Below, one piece after another: positions 26,457 to 34,548 of a stretch of 64,000 bases of DNA (within the stretch, counting starts at the first letter, position 1; each line of letters opens with the position of its first letter). Position numbers and translations under genes: made by a program. Source of the stretch: Lachnospiraceae bacterium (GTDB lineage: Bacteria; Bacillota; Clostridia; Lachnospirales; Lachnospiraceae); NCBI GenBank assembly GCA_014239155.1, contig JAAZZQ010000003.1, positions 62,001 to 126,000 of the forward strand, written 5' to 3'. The notes under the pieces are model-generated. The model did no database searches and was not told where the DNA came from. It was given only the letters and a program-made list of their open reading frames with translations.

Positions 26457-29400
26457 TTACTCCTCTGGTTTGATAAGAGTATACTCCATGTTACTGTTAT
26501 GGTCAAATGGAAGTATTATTATACCATTTCCGTCCGTTGCCTTTTCAAGCTCCTGATGAATCAACACCGTTTTTCCACAACTATCTAATAGGAAATAATG
26601 TCTAGAAGACCATGAACAGTCTTTCTGAAGCCTAAGTTCTGTGATAACGTATCCTAATGTATCCGCATGCCCCAAAAATCCAGAAACATATGTCTTCAAA
26701 AGCAAGACTGGTGTCTCCTCATTCTGAAAGGTAACCACACTGCATCCACTGATAGCATCTGCGTAAATCTTATCTTCTGAAGTTCTATTTTGTACAACCT
26801 TTTTTAATTCAACCAAATTTGGGTCATAAATCAAATACAATGCATCCATCATAATTGTTGCTACTGTCTGGCATTGTTCTTCTTCTCCAAGCTGAATCAA
26901 AAGCCGAGGTTCCTCATCGTCTGATTCGATATAAGTGCCAAAAATAGGAAATCCTCTTTCCTCTATATAACCATCTGGAAGCAGAATCTGTTTACCTGTC
27001 TTTGTATCTGTCACTCTCAGCACATATCCTCCATCGCCACCATTATATTTCAAATCGACCAGTTCAATTTGCTCCTCTATGCCATCTCCATTTAAGTCAA
27101 TGTTTTGTGGAAAATCCAAATTAAATGCAGATTCATGATGATTTGGAAAAATCGCTTCAAGCTGTCGGGCATCTTCATCCATAATTTCTCTTATATTCTG
27201 ACTCGTAATCTCATATGGAGCAATAGAGGCTACATCAGAAGTCCTTAGATTTTTTGTACAGGGAATCCAAATACCATCTGCTCCATATGGCTGCAGCATT
27301 TGCACTGACGCAGAACTTCCATCTTCATAAAAATCAAATGTCACAGTACAGTGTGTACTGTCTGTGTCAGATCTTGTCACACGAGTTCCAACTTTATTAG
27401 GATTGTTCAATAAATTTAGCAAAAAAATTGCTGCGGAATCTGGTTCAAATAACTTTTTGTACCAGTCACTGTTTTTGTTATTCTTTGCATTCCTATTCAG
27501 GACTTCTCCAACTCCATTAAAAGAATAATAGTCCATCATTGTACCTGTAATTCCATTTGGATAGGCATTATTATATTCCTTTGCCATACAAATTCCATCC
27601 ATAAACTGTAATGTTTCCGATGTTATGATACAGTCCTTCTCATTTATTTCATATGTGAGCAGTTCACGCCATACAGTGACATGTGGGTCAGATACCCATG
27701 CATAATACAATATTTCTGCAGAGTGCTCTGTCACACTGACAATGTAATAATTACGCGCAATTAAATTCTCATCATCCTCTCCCCAAGGCCACGGACTCGA
27801 CCATCCAAACGACGCATTCTCTGTCTTTCCATCCAAACTCTGGCTTAACAACTCTCTTTCTATAAGCTCCTTTTGTACATCTATATTGGCAAGTTTTATA
27901 ATAGTCTTGGCATCACGATTACAGAATGCCTGTGCCCACTGCTCAATTATCTTTTTTACATATTTGGCAGATTCCCATTCACTCAAGTTCCTTTCCAACT
28001 CTATAAGTGTTTCCTCCGATGTTTCAAAATGCTGAATTGTCGTTTCCCATTCCTGTTGTAGCTGCTGTAAAGCTGTCACTTCTTTTAAGGATATTTGATT
28101 CTTTAACTTCTCCAGTTGTTTTTGCAAAACTTTTTTTTCTGTCACAATCTGCTCTTTCATTGCTTTTATATCCACAATGTTTTTCTGAAACTTTTGGTTT
28201 GTTGTTATATTGTCTTGGTCCAAATCATCTAAAATATCTTCTATCAAAGTTTCTGCTTCATACAGGAGTCTCGATGCATTCGTTTTAATAAAAATAGAAC
28301 CATCTACCACACAGGCGTCTATACTTTTCTCCTGATTAATATGAGACACATCAGAAGAATTTTTAGCATCAAATAACAAAGCGCCATAGCTAGTAATAAG
28401 AAATTGATAATGATATTGTTGGTCTTTTGTGACTGCAATCAATCGATTATCCCTAATCTCATAGGTTCCAAAAGGTAAATAAGAACTAAGAGAATCATGG
28501 GCGAATGTAAATGTTCCGTTTTCAAAAAGCGTCAGATTTGGAAACATTTGTTTCGCTTGTGGTAAAAATAGACCATAATTGCCTTCTGTTGTAATTGTTG
28601 ACATAACCAATTCTGCTTTTGCTGATTTCTTCTGTGTCATAAAGCATACTGGAACAGCAATACATACCAGCACTGCTGCCACCAAAACCCAAAATGCAGG
28701 TTTTTTATAATGTAACACATTTTTTACGCGCTCTTTCACACCCACCTCGCCAAAAGCAACTGGGCACGCTGTAATTACATGCCGATTTGCTGCACTGTTG
28801 AGCAACGCCTGCGAATACGCTTTTTTGTATTCCGTACCAAGCTTTTTGATAACATACTCATCACAAATCAGCTCAATATCTTTACAGAGCATAATATAGG
28901 CAATCCACACGCAGGGATTAAACCAATAGACCGACAAAATCAAAAATCCAGCGGGTTTTATCAAATAATCTTTTCTCTTTTTATGTGTCAATTCATGTTG
29001 TACCACATAGGGAAGTTCCTCACTGGAAATACTGCTTGGAACATAGATACGCGGGTGAATGATTCCAAATAAAAACGGGCTTTCTAATTTATCATTTCGA
29101 TATATTTTTATTATATTTTTTCCTTTGTTATTGTCATTTAATACCACTTCCAGCGGTACAGACATTTTAACGCAACTTCTAAGCCGCAGCCAACTAAGCG
29201 CCAAATAACAAAACATTAGTATTACACCAAAAATCCAAACCCAAGTACAAATTTGTACTGTTGTGAATGAGCTTGATATATTTTTTTCTCTTATATGCAC
29301 ATCTTTATGCTGAATCTGCTGATTAATTGGCTGTTTCTCTGGTACTGTGCTATTGCTATTTGGCTGTATTGTCTGATAGAGGTATTCTTCTACCGTTGGT

Positions 29401-29591
29401 GTATCTGGAATCAGACTAAATATAGACTCGACGGAAAACGGAACAATTAGGCGAATTCCAACCAATAACCACAGGAAACTGCGCATACTTTTTGGTGCTT
29501 TTCGAAGCAGAAACCGCACCAATAAAACCGCCAAAATTAGATAGCTTGCAGAACCACTCATATGAAAAATATTAATAAATAATTTCTCCAT
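26457..29591 (-). CDS. BlaR1/MecR1-type M56 family metallopeptidase sensor
   Basis: 1044 residues, much longer than BlaR1 (about 585-600). Residues 1-320 are the M56 core: four membrane segments, zinc site H199-E-L-T-H203 and a downstream ELICDEYV with the third ligand. After the last membrane segment (about 298-318) comes an extracellular part of more than 700 residues: a lipocalin-like start, a coiled coil at about 440-530, a middle domain and a C-terminal region with a calcium-like DLNGDGIEEQIELVD motif. No SxxK transpeptidase-like sensor domain is evident, so the signal is probably not a beta-lactam. It lies 20 bases after the BlaI gene and presumably triggers cleavage of that repressor. 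Confidence 0.85.
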   Translation of the reverse strand: MEKLFINIFHMSGSASYLILAVLLVRFLLRKAPKSMRSFLWLLVGIRLIVPFSVESIFSLIPDTPTVEEYLYQTIQPNSNSTVPEKQPINQQIQHKDVHIREKNISSSFTTVQICTWVWIFGVILMFCYLALSWLRLRSCVKMSVPLEVVLNDNNKGKNIIKIYRNDKLESPFLFGIIHPRIYVPSSISSEELPYVVQHELTHKKRKDYLIKPAGFLILSVYWFNPCVWIAYIMLCKDIELICDEYVIKKLGTEYKKAYSQALLNSAANRHVITACPVAFGEVGVKERVKNVLHYKKPAFWVLVAAVLVCIAVPVCFMTQKKSAKAELVMSTITTEGNYGLFLPQAKQMFPNLTLFENGTFTFAHDSLSSYLPFGTYEIRDNRLIAVTKDQQYHYQFLITSYGALLFDAKNSSDVSHINQEKSIDACVVDGSIFIKTNASRLLYEAETLIEDILDDLDQDNITTNQKFQKNIVDIKAMKEQIVTEKKVLQKQLEKLKNQISLKEVTALQQLQQEWETTIQHFETSEETLIELERNLSEWESAKYVKKIIEQWAQAFCNRDAKTIIKLANIDVQKELIERELLSQSLDGKTENASFGWSSPWPWGEDDENLIARNYYIVSVTEHSAEILYYAWVSDPHVTVWRELLTYEINEKDCIITSETLQFMDGICMAKEYNNAYPNGITGTMMDYYSFNGVGEVLNRNAKNNKNSDWYKKLFEPDSAAIFLLNLLNNPNKVGTRVTRSDTDSTHCTVTFDFYEDGSSASVQMLQPYGADGIWIPCTKNLRTSDVASIAPYEITSQNIREIMDEDARQLEAIFPNHHESAFNLDFPQNIDLNGDGIEEQIELVDLKYNGGDGGYVLRVTDTKTGKQILLPDGYIEERGFPIFGTYIESDDEEPRLLIQLGEEEQCQTVATIMMDALYLIYDPNLVELKKVVQNRTSEDKIYADAISGCSVVTFQNEETPVLLLKTYVSGFLGHADTLGYVITELRLQKDCSWSSRHYFLLDSCGKTVLIHQELEKATDGNGIIILPFDHNSNMEYTLIKPEE

Positions 29592-29611
29592 CGCTTCTCC
29601 TCCACATAATT

Positions 29612-29971
29612 CTAATCCTTATAATTATCAATAATCTTCTGGATTTCATCAATTTCCTGTTTGGAGAGATTCTTTTTTCGTGTGAACGCCGCAATAAAAC
29701 TAGGAAGTGACCCTGAAAAAGTCCGCTCGACAACCTCCGTACTCTCCGCTGACTGTACATCTTCTCTGGAAACCAGCGAAGTTACAACTGCGTCCTCTGA
29801 CTTTAGAACACCACGCTCAGAAAGCCTTCGTATAACAGTGTACGTGGTAGACTTTTTCCACTCTAATCTCTCCCTGCACAGCCGAACCAATTCCCTGCTT
29901 GTCACTGGCTCATTCTCCCATAAAATCTCGCAAAAGCGATATTCACTCTCAAATATTTTTGGCACATTCAT
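29612..29971 (-). CDS. BlaI/MecI/CopY family repressor
   Basis: 119-residue winged-helix repressor: ESEYRFCEILWENEPVTSRELV, then WKKSTTYTVIRRLSERGVLK as the recognition region, and a C-terminal dimerisation helix pair (TFSGSLPSFIAAFTRKKNLS and EIDEIQKIIDNY). It is cotranscribed with the M56 sensor gene. GGAGG at 29979-29983 precedes the ATG, and a dyad operator covers its promoter, so autoregulation is very likely. Confidence 0.93.
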   Translation of the reverse strand: MNVPKIFESEYRFCEILWENEPVTSRELVRLCRERLEWKKSTTYTVIRRLSERGVLKSEDAVVTSLVSREDVQSAESTEVVERTFSGSLPSFIAAFTRKKNLSKQEIDEIQKIIDNYKD

Positions 29972-29998
29972 TTTCTTTCCTCCATTCTGTACGCAAAA

Positions 29999-30052
29999 GG
30001 TCTAACGCATTAAACTCATTATCAGTTTAACACATTAGACCAACACTGTCAA
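29999..30052 (-). promoter_or_regulatory. Promoter and nested dyad operator of the blaI-type operon
   Basis: On the minus strand TTGACA (30047-30052), a 17-base spacer and TAAACT (30024-30029) form a near-consensus promoter. Two nested palindromes share the exact centre at 30020: GGTCTAA/TTAGACC (29999-30005 and 30035-30041) and TTAAACT/AGTTTAA (30010-30016 and 30024-30030). The inner dyad covers the -10 box, as expected for a BlaI-type repressor site. Confidence 0.85.
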
Positions 30053-30092
30053 TTATATTCTATTTTTCTTTTCTGTGTAAATTATCTAACGC

Positions 30093-31994
30093 TCATTCAT
30101 GATACCGCAAAACCTCTTCTGTATATTTCCGTTCCATATCATGCTTTAATTTCCGATTCTCCACCGTTTCAAAGATAATAGAAAAATCGTAATCAACCGG
30201 ATACAATTGCTCTGCTGCCACATGAAGTTTGACACGTTTATGATTAATCCAAATTTTTTTATCTGACAACTGAACACGCAGAACTCCTTTTTCATTGATA
30301 GGTTCGCACACAATACCTATCTTTTTGTCTGGAAACACCATCACACTGTCTCCAAGATGGTACTTTGTGCTAAGGTCTGCTTTATGTTTTGCGCCTTTTA
30401 CCTTTGCAATCTTGCATGTACCTAGTTTCTGAACAATGTTCTCCTTGCTGTGGAACCGATAGTTTTTGACTGCTGCCCCGCCATATGCCGCCTTAACTGC
30501 TGTCTTTAGCATTTCATTTGGCATACCTAGTCTATCAGCAATGTAAAATGCACAGCTTTCTCCTGCTTCACCAATAATCATTTGATAAGTTGGATTTAAA
30601 GTTTCTTTGTCAAAAGTCATTCTCGCATTAACAATATCTTTTGTTTTGTCCGCATACTCTTTAACTTCAGGATAATGCGTTGTGACAAGGAACAAACAAC
30701 CACTTTTCCGAAGTTCCTCCAATATTGCAATAGCAATCCCCATACCCTCTGTCGGGTCTGTGCCAGAACCCATCTCGTCCATAATCACAAGACTATTATG
30801 ATTGACTTCGCGCAATACTTCCAGCACATTTTTGATATGTGCAGAAAAAGTAGAAAGGTTTTCTGCAATATTCTGACCATCACCAATATCACACAGATAG
30901 CTGCTGTTCATGCAAATGTCTGCCTCCCTGCAAGCAACATGGAGTCCGCACTGTGCCATAATACAACTAAGCATAACCGTCTTGATTGCTACGGTTTTTC
31001 CGCCAGTATTTGGTCCTGTTATAATGATTCCTCTCGCCTGACTGCCGATTTCAAATTGCAACGGAACGTTTATCGTCCTGTCCATCAGTGGGTGTCTTGC
31101 ATCTTTCAGGACAATACGACGCTCTGTGTTGATAGCTGGTTCTACAGCATCCATGTCCATGCTCAGTTTTCCCTTAGAAAAAATAAAATCTAGCTTTTCT
31201 ATAATACGAATATTTTCATTCATTAACGGAATGACATCTGCGACCATCGCGGTCAATGTATACAGAATACGGTATACTTCATTTTCCTCACTAATATGCA
31301 ATAACTGCAATTCTTCATAATATTTTGCAACGCTGACTGGCTCAATAAAAAATGTGTTTCCTGTAGCTGACTTGTCAATCACGGTTCCCGATATTTTGAA
31401 TTTATACTCCTTTTTCACTGGCACACAAACTCTGCCGTTGCGCGTAGTACAATAGCTATCCGCCATACACTCCTTATTTGTGCGCATTAATTGCTCCGCC
31501 TTCTGTTTCATCTGGTCTTGACAACGTATTATGTCAGCCCTAATTTGTTTGAGTTCTTTAGCAGCATAATCATCAACCGCGCCACTTCTAATTTGACGGT
31601 TAATTTCCTCACGAAGCGTCTCTGCCGCATCAAGATTTTCCTCATAGTAAGCAAGCGGATTTTCGTATTGTTTCCCTCTGTCAAGATAATCTTTTAAGCG
31701 CCGGACAGCGACTAGAACTTTCTCTATCCGCTCTAGTTGATAGGGGGTCAAACAATCTCCTTTTTCAGCAATGGTTAGAATCTCCTTTGCTTCCGCAACA
31801 TTTTGAAGGGGTGGTGTGCCCAATTTTTCCATAAGTAGTCTGCTATTCGTCGTATCTCTAAGATGCTTTCTCAACTCACCTTCGGACAGATAGCAAAATA
31901 CCTCTGTGATCCTTTGTTTTGCGCAGTCTGTAACCGCAAGTGTTTTCCAATATTCTCTTATTTTATCAAACTCAATTTGCTTTTCAATATCCAT
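30093..31994 (-). CDS. MutS2-like ATPase lacking the Smr domain
   Basis: 633 residues. The N-terminal lever/clamp region resembles MutS2 (IEFDKIREYWKTLAVTDCAK), followed by the ATPase domain: Walker A ITGPNTGGKTVAIKT, the ENLSTFSAHI loop, Walker B LVIMDEMGSGTDPTEG and VTTHYPEVKEYA. MutS2 proteins are about 780 residues and end in an Smr nuclease domain; here the C-terminus stops after a short KOW-like stretch with no Smr. The second ATG of the frame (31994) fits the AAAGGA site better than 32000. A role in ribosome rescue or recombination control is possible but not shown. Confidence 0.85.
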   Translation of the reverse strand: MDIEKQIEFDKIREYWKTLAVTDCAKQRITEVFCYLSEGELRKHLRDTTNSRLLMEKLGTPPLQNVAEAKEILTIAEKGDCLTPYQLERIEKVLVAVRRLKDYLDRGKQYENPLAYYEENLDAAETLREEINRQIRSGAVDDYAAKELKQIRADIIRCQDQMKQKAEQLMRTNKECMADSYCTTRNGRVCVPVKKEYKFKISGTVIDKSATGNTFFIEPVSVAKYYEELQLLHISEENEVYRILYTLTAMVADVIPLMNENIRIIEKLDFIFSKGKLSMDMDAVEPAINTERRIVLKDARHPLMDRTINVPLQFEIGSQARGIIITGPNTGGKTVAIKTVMLSCIMAQCGLHVACREADICMNSSYLCDIGDGQNIAENLSTFSAHIKNVLEVLREVNHNSLVIMDEMGSGTDPTEGMGIAIAILEELRKSGCLFLVTTHYPEVKEYADKTKDIVNARMTFDKETLNPTYQMIIGEAGESCAFYIADRLGMPNEMLKTAVKAAYGGAAVKNYRFHSKENIVQKLGTCKIAKVKGAKHKADLSTKYHLGDSVMVFPDKKIGIVCEPINEKGVLRVQLSDKKIWINHKRVKLHVAAEQLYPVDYDFSIIFETVENRKLKHDMERKYTEEVLRYHE

Positions 31995-32092
31995 TTTCAT
32001 TTTCCTTTCTGTCAGATATTCCCTTCATTTTTTCTGGTTGTTTATCGTTGCTTCTCCCTTCGCTATATGATTTCAAGAAACACACAAAAAAC

Positions 32093-32123
32093 CCACGGCT
32101 GCCCAGACACACCTATACCGTGG
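32093..32123 (-). terminator. Second terminator after the small transcript
   Basis: CCACGG pairs with CCGTGG and is followed on the minus strand by GTTTTTTG. It lies 93 bases before the MutS2-like gene, so it could limit read-through into that gene. Confidence 0.65.
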
Positions 32124-32158
32124 TTTCTCCTTGATATCAAAATATATATGCACAAAAA

Positions 32159-32180
32159 AACATGACCATACAGTCATGTT
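32159..32180 (-). terminator. Terminator of the small transcript
   Basis: AACATGAC-tgtatg-GTCATGTT followed by seven T on the minus strand. No annotated gene precedes it, so it must end a short RNA from the promoter at 32448-32476. Confidence 0.8.
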
Positions 32181-32233
32181 CTAATGATTCAAAAATATAT
32201 ACTATCATATAAAACAATTGTAAGGCGAAAACA

Positions 32234-32275
32234 TCAGCAGCATCTGCAGCCGACAAATAGGCAAACTTCTAGCAT
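32234..32275 (-). CDS. Possible 13-residue cysteine-rich peptide
   Basis: ATG at 32275 opens the peptide MLEVCLFVGCRCC, with four cysteines in 13 residues, tandem TGC codons just before the stop, and the terminator 54 bases further on. The nearest purine-rich site (AAGGGTG) is about 15 bases before the ATG, which is too far for confident translation. Position between promoter and terminator is the main reason to list it. Confidence 0.2.
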   Translation of the reverse strand: MLEVCLFVGCRCC

Positions 32276-32306
32276 AAAAATATACTAAAAATCACCCTTG
32301 CAATAT

Positions 32307-32345
32307 TTACTTTGCAATTTTCTCCATTACAATTAAATTTAACAT
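32307..32345 (-). CDS. Possible 12-residue leader peptide
   Basis: ATG at 32345 is preceded by a consensus GGAGG (32353-32357) at 7 bases, better than for many long genes here. It encodes MLNLIVMEKIAK and then stops. It lies about 95 bases after the -10 box of the promoter at 32448-32476. It may be a true micropeptide or a leader whose translation controls the terminators downstream. Confidence 0.35.
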   Translation of the reverse strand: MLNLIVMEKIAK

Positions 32346-32447
32346 GCAAAATCCTCCATCAATTTATTTGAGCAACAATACAAGAATATTTTCATATTGC
32401 TACTTTAAACGCTGTTATTGTTATATGTTATCTCACAGCTTATAATT

Positions 32448-32476
32448 ATCATACGTATAAAAAAGCTTGTTGTCAA
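32448..32476 (-). promoter_or_regulatory. Strong promoter of a small unassigned transcript
   Basis: TTGACA (32471-32476), 17-base spacer, TATGAT (32448-32453): close to perfect sigma-A consensus, with no long reading frame downstream before two terminators. The transcript would be about 280 nt to the first terminator. The rest of the interval 32480-32606 is AT-rich with nothing I can assign. Confidence 0.75.
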
Positions 32477-32606
32477 GTATATTTCCTAAATATATTAATT
32501 TCAAAATATTTTTTGCACATACTTGCATACCTATCTTTGTTTTTAGGTTTGATTTATCAATTGATTTTAAATAATGAACTTTCACTTGATTGGTATCCAT
32601 TTTTTA

Positions 32607-33989
32607 TCACTCACTTTGATGAATCTCTTGTCTTTTCTTTTGTGTAAAAAAATGATCCACTTCCTTTTTAATAACCTCTGGCGGTAGAGACTTAGATAGA
32701 TACCCCTCTGGTCTAAGTGCAAGTGCCTTTTTGACACTCTCCTTGTCAACCTTGTTGGTTAAAAAAATGACAGGCGTGTCATTAAATTCCCTGTCAGAAC
32801 GAATCATCTCTAGTACCTGTTTCCCATTGCAAACTGGCATTTCATAGTCTAGCAGAATCAAATCGGGTCGATCAAGCGCCATATCTCTAATCGCGGACAT
32901 TCCGGATCTTGCTATCGTCACTCTATAATCATTACCAAACAAATCTTGCATTGTCCGCAACATAAAATCTGAATCGTCCACAATCAACAGCCGCCTTTTT
33001 GGCTCTGTTGTTATCCTTTTCTCTTTTTCCGGATTCAGATATTTCCTAACCTGTTCCATCGCATTCTCTGTAATTACATAAGTCCCACTCTCACTCTGTA
33101 TCTGGTCAGCCGAAGTCATACAATAAGCAAAATATCCTTTTCCAGTATCGAACAACATACTAAACTGCGGACTTTGCTTCTCATATACCATCTGAAATTG
33201 CTCGTAAGATAGAATCTGTTCCTCTTTCATCTCATACCCCTGCAAAGATGGAAAACAGCGCTTAATGCGTTCTACAAATTGTCTTGCCACATAACCCGCC
33301 GCATGCATCAACATTGTCTTTACCGCCTCGGATTTGATATTCATAACACTACCAATTGTCCCCGCAATAAATTTTTCCTCAAAAATCAGAAAAAACTCCC
33401 ATTTTTTCTTTTCCTTAGAAACAGCTATCAACCGATAATAAATTCCCTCTCCAAACTTCTCTCCTCCATAACAATCACTAAGCAGCCACGAATCTACTTG
33501 AAACATACTGTGCAACAGGCTGGCAACAGTTTGCCCCATCACTGCCTGCTCCTCATCTGGCATCAGATTTTCCCAATGCTTTATTTTTTCTCCACTCACA
33601 ATTGCACGGTCCTCTATCAATGTATGTCCAATCAACCAACCGGCGCACACACTGAGAAAATGGAGAACAGATTCCTCAGAATAATTTGTTCGTTCCAACT
33701 CCTTCTCAAGTGCCGGAAGCGTTCTTTCACGAAAGTTTTTGTGAATATGTCGATGTGTCTTTAACCCCTCATAGTGAATGGAAACCATGTATTTTTCCTC
33801 ATCTGCAAAATGCTGAACCGCATGTTCCTTAAAATACTTAACTGCCTCCTGACAAACCCAATGACTTTTCTCCTCCTGATGTCCAAAATCAAACAGTTTA
33901 TTAAGAATGCTAAATAGCTTTTTGTGTTCTCTGTCAATAATCTCTACTCCAATATTATACTGTTCATTCCATACCAACTGCGTTCCCAT
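32607..33989 (-). CDS. Bacteriohemerythrin-receiver fusion protein
   Basis: 460 residues in three parts. Residues 1-135 are a bacteriohemerythrin with all expected di-iron ligands visible: H22, H60, E64, H79, H83, H122 and D127, so it should bind oxygen. Residues about 145-325 are a middle domain with a CheX-like look (LMHAAGYVARQFVERIKR). Residues about 333-455 are a receiver domain with LLIVDDSDFM, phospho-acceptor LILLDYEMP and FLTNKVD. The protein could couple oxygen sensing to a phosphorelay in an anaerobe. It has no DNA-binding or enzymatic output domain. Its kinase is not in the window. Confidence 0.9.
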   Translation of the reverse strand: MGTQLVWNEQYNIGVEIIDREHKKLFSILNKLFDFGHQEEKSHWVCQEAVKYFKEHAVQHFADEEKYMVSIHYEGLKTHRHIHKNFRERTLPALEKELERTNYSEESVLHFLSVCAGWLIGHTLIEDRAIVSGEKIKHWENLMPDEEQAVMGQTVASLLHSMFQVDSWLLSDCYGGEKFGEGIYYRLIAVSKEKKKWEFFLIFEEKFIAGTIGSVMNIKSEAVKTMLMHAAGYVARQFVERIKRCFPSLQGYEMKEEQILSYEQFQMVYEKQSPQFSMLFDTGKGYFAYCMTSADQIQSESGTYVITENAMEQVRKYLNPEKEKRITTEPKRRLLIVDDSDFMLRTMQDLFGNDYRVTIARSGMSAIRDMALDRPDLILLDYEMPVCNGKQVLEMIRSDREFNDTPVIFLTNKVDKESVKKALALRPEGYLSKSLPPEVIKKEVDHFFTQKKRQEIHQSE

Positions 33990-34124
33990 ATACTTTTCTC
34001 CTTCGCTGTCATACTGCCATTCAAATATCCATTTAAATAACTCCTTTCTATAATATATTCAACATTCTCCAAAAATTTACATTTTTTTACATTTTTCGCT
34101 ACCTATACCATAACACCCACACAT

Positions 34125-34346
34125 ATGCGTGCAAATGAAAGGAATGATTATTTAAAGTGCCATGCGCTAATTTCACAGGAAGAAGTGCAAGAAGCAAAAA
34201 CGAATGAACTGATCAATAAAGTTTATGATGGCTCAACTAATAAACTATTGGCCGCGCTTCTTGGTAAGAAAAAATTGACAGCCAAACAAATTGAGGGATT
34301 ACTGGTGCCGTTTTCTATCCCATCAGAACTTAGTATGTACTCATAG
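34125..34346 (+). pseudogene. C-terminal remnant of a BlaI/MecI repressor gene
   Basis: 73 codons matching only the dimerisation half of BlaI/MecI proteins: LISQEEVQEAKTNELINKVY, then DGSTNKLLAALLGKKKLTAK and QIEGLL, which is the family pattern SxEEyxxxxxxxFlxxxYxGSxxxLlaxf. The winged-helix N-terminus is absent and no in-frame start with a ribosome binding site exists. It is not a fragment of the intact copy at 29612-29971, which differs in sequence. Confidence 0.6.
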
Positions 34347-34417
34347 ATAGGATCGTACACAAATTGGACATCGTCTGAATTTGTCAAATTCTCCATTCTC
34401 GCTTATCTCACAAAATC

Positions 34418-34444
34418 GGGCGAAAACAACATGTGTCTTCGCCC
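34418..34444 (-). terminator. Terminator of pgi
   Basis: GGGCGAA pairs with TTCGCCC across a 13-base loop, followed by GATTTTG on the minus strand, about 105 bases after the pgi stop. Confidence 0.6.
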
Positions 34445-34548
34445 TCACGCAATTATAACATTTCCTAATATTTTTATATCGTACTATATTACCATAGGAG
34501 GTTTCCGTATCATTTAACACAAAAATTTCCAAAATCAAATTTACTGTC

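Noticed and set aside
26457-29591. Beta-lactamase regulator BlaR1 in the strict sense
   Set aside because: The M56 core fits, but the extracellular region lacks the penicillin-binding SxxK domain and no beta-lactamase gene is present.
34341-34538. 65-codon minus-strand frame between the blaI remnant and pgi
   Set aside because: No ribosome binding site, covers the pgi terminator hairpin, and encodes no recognisable protein.
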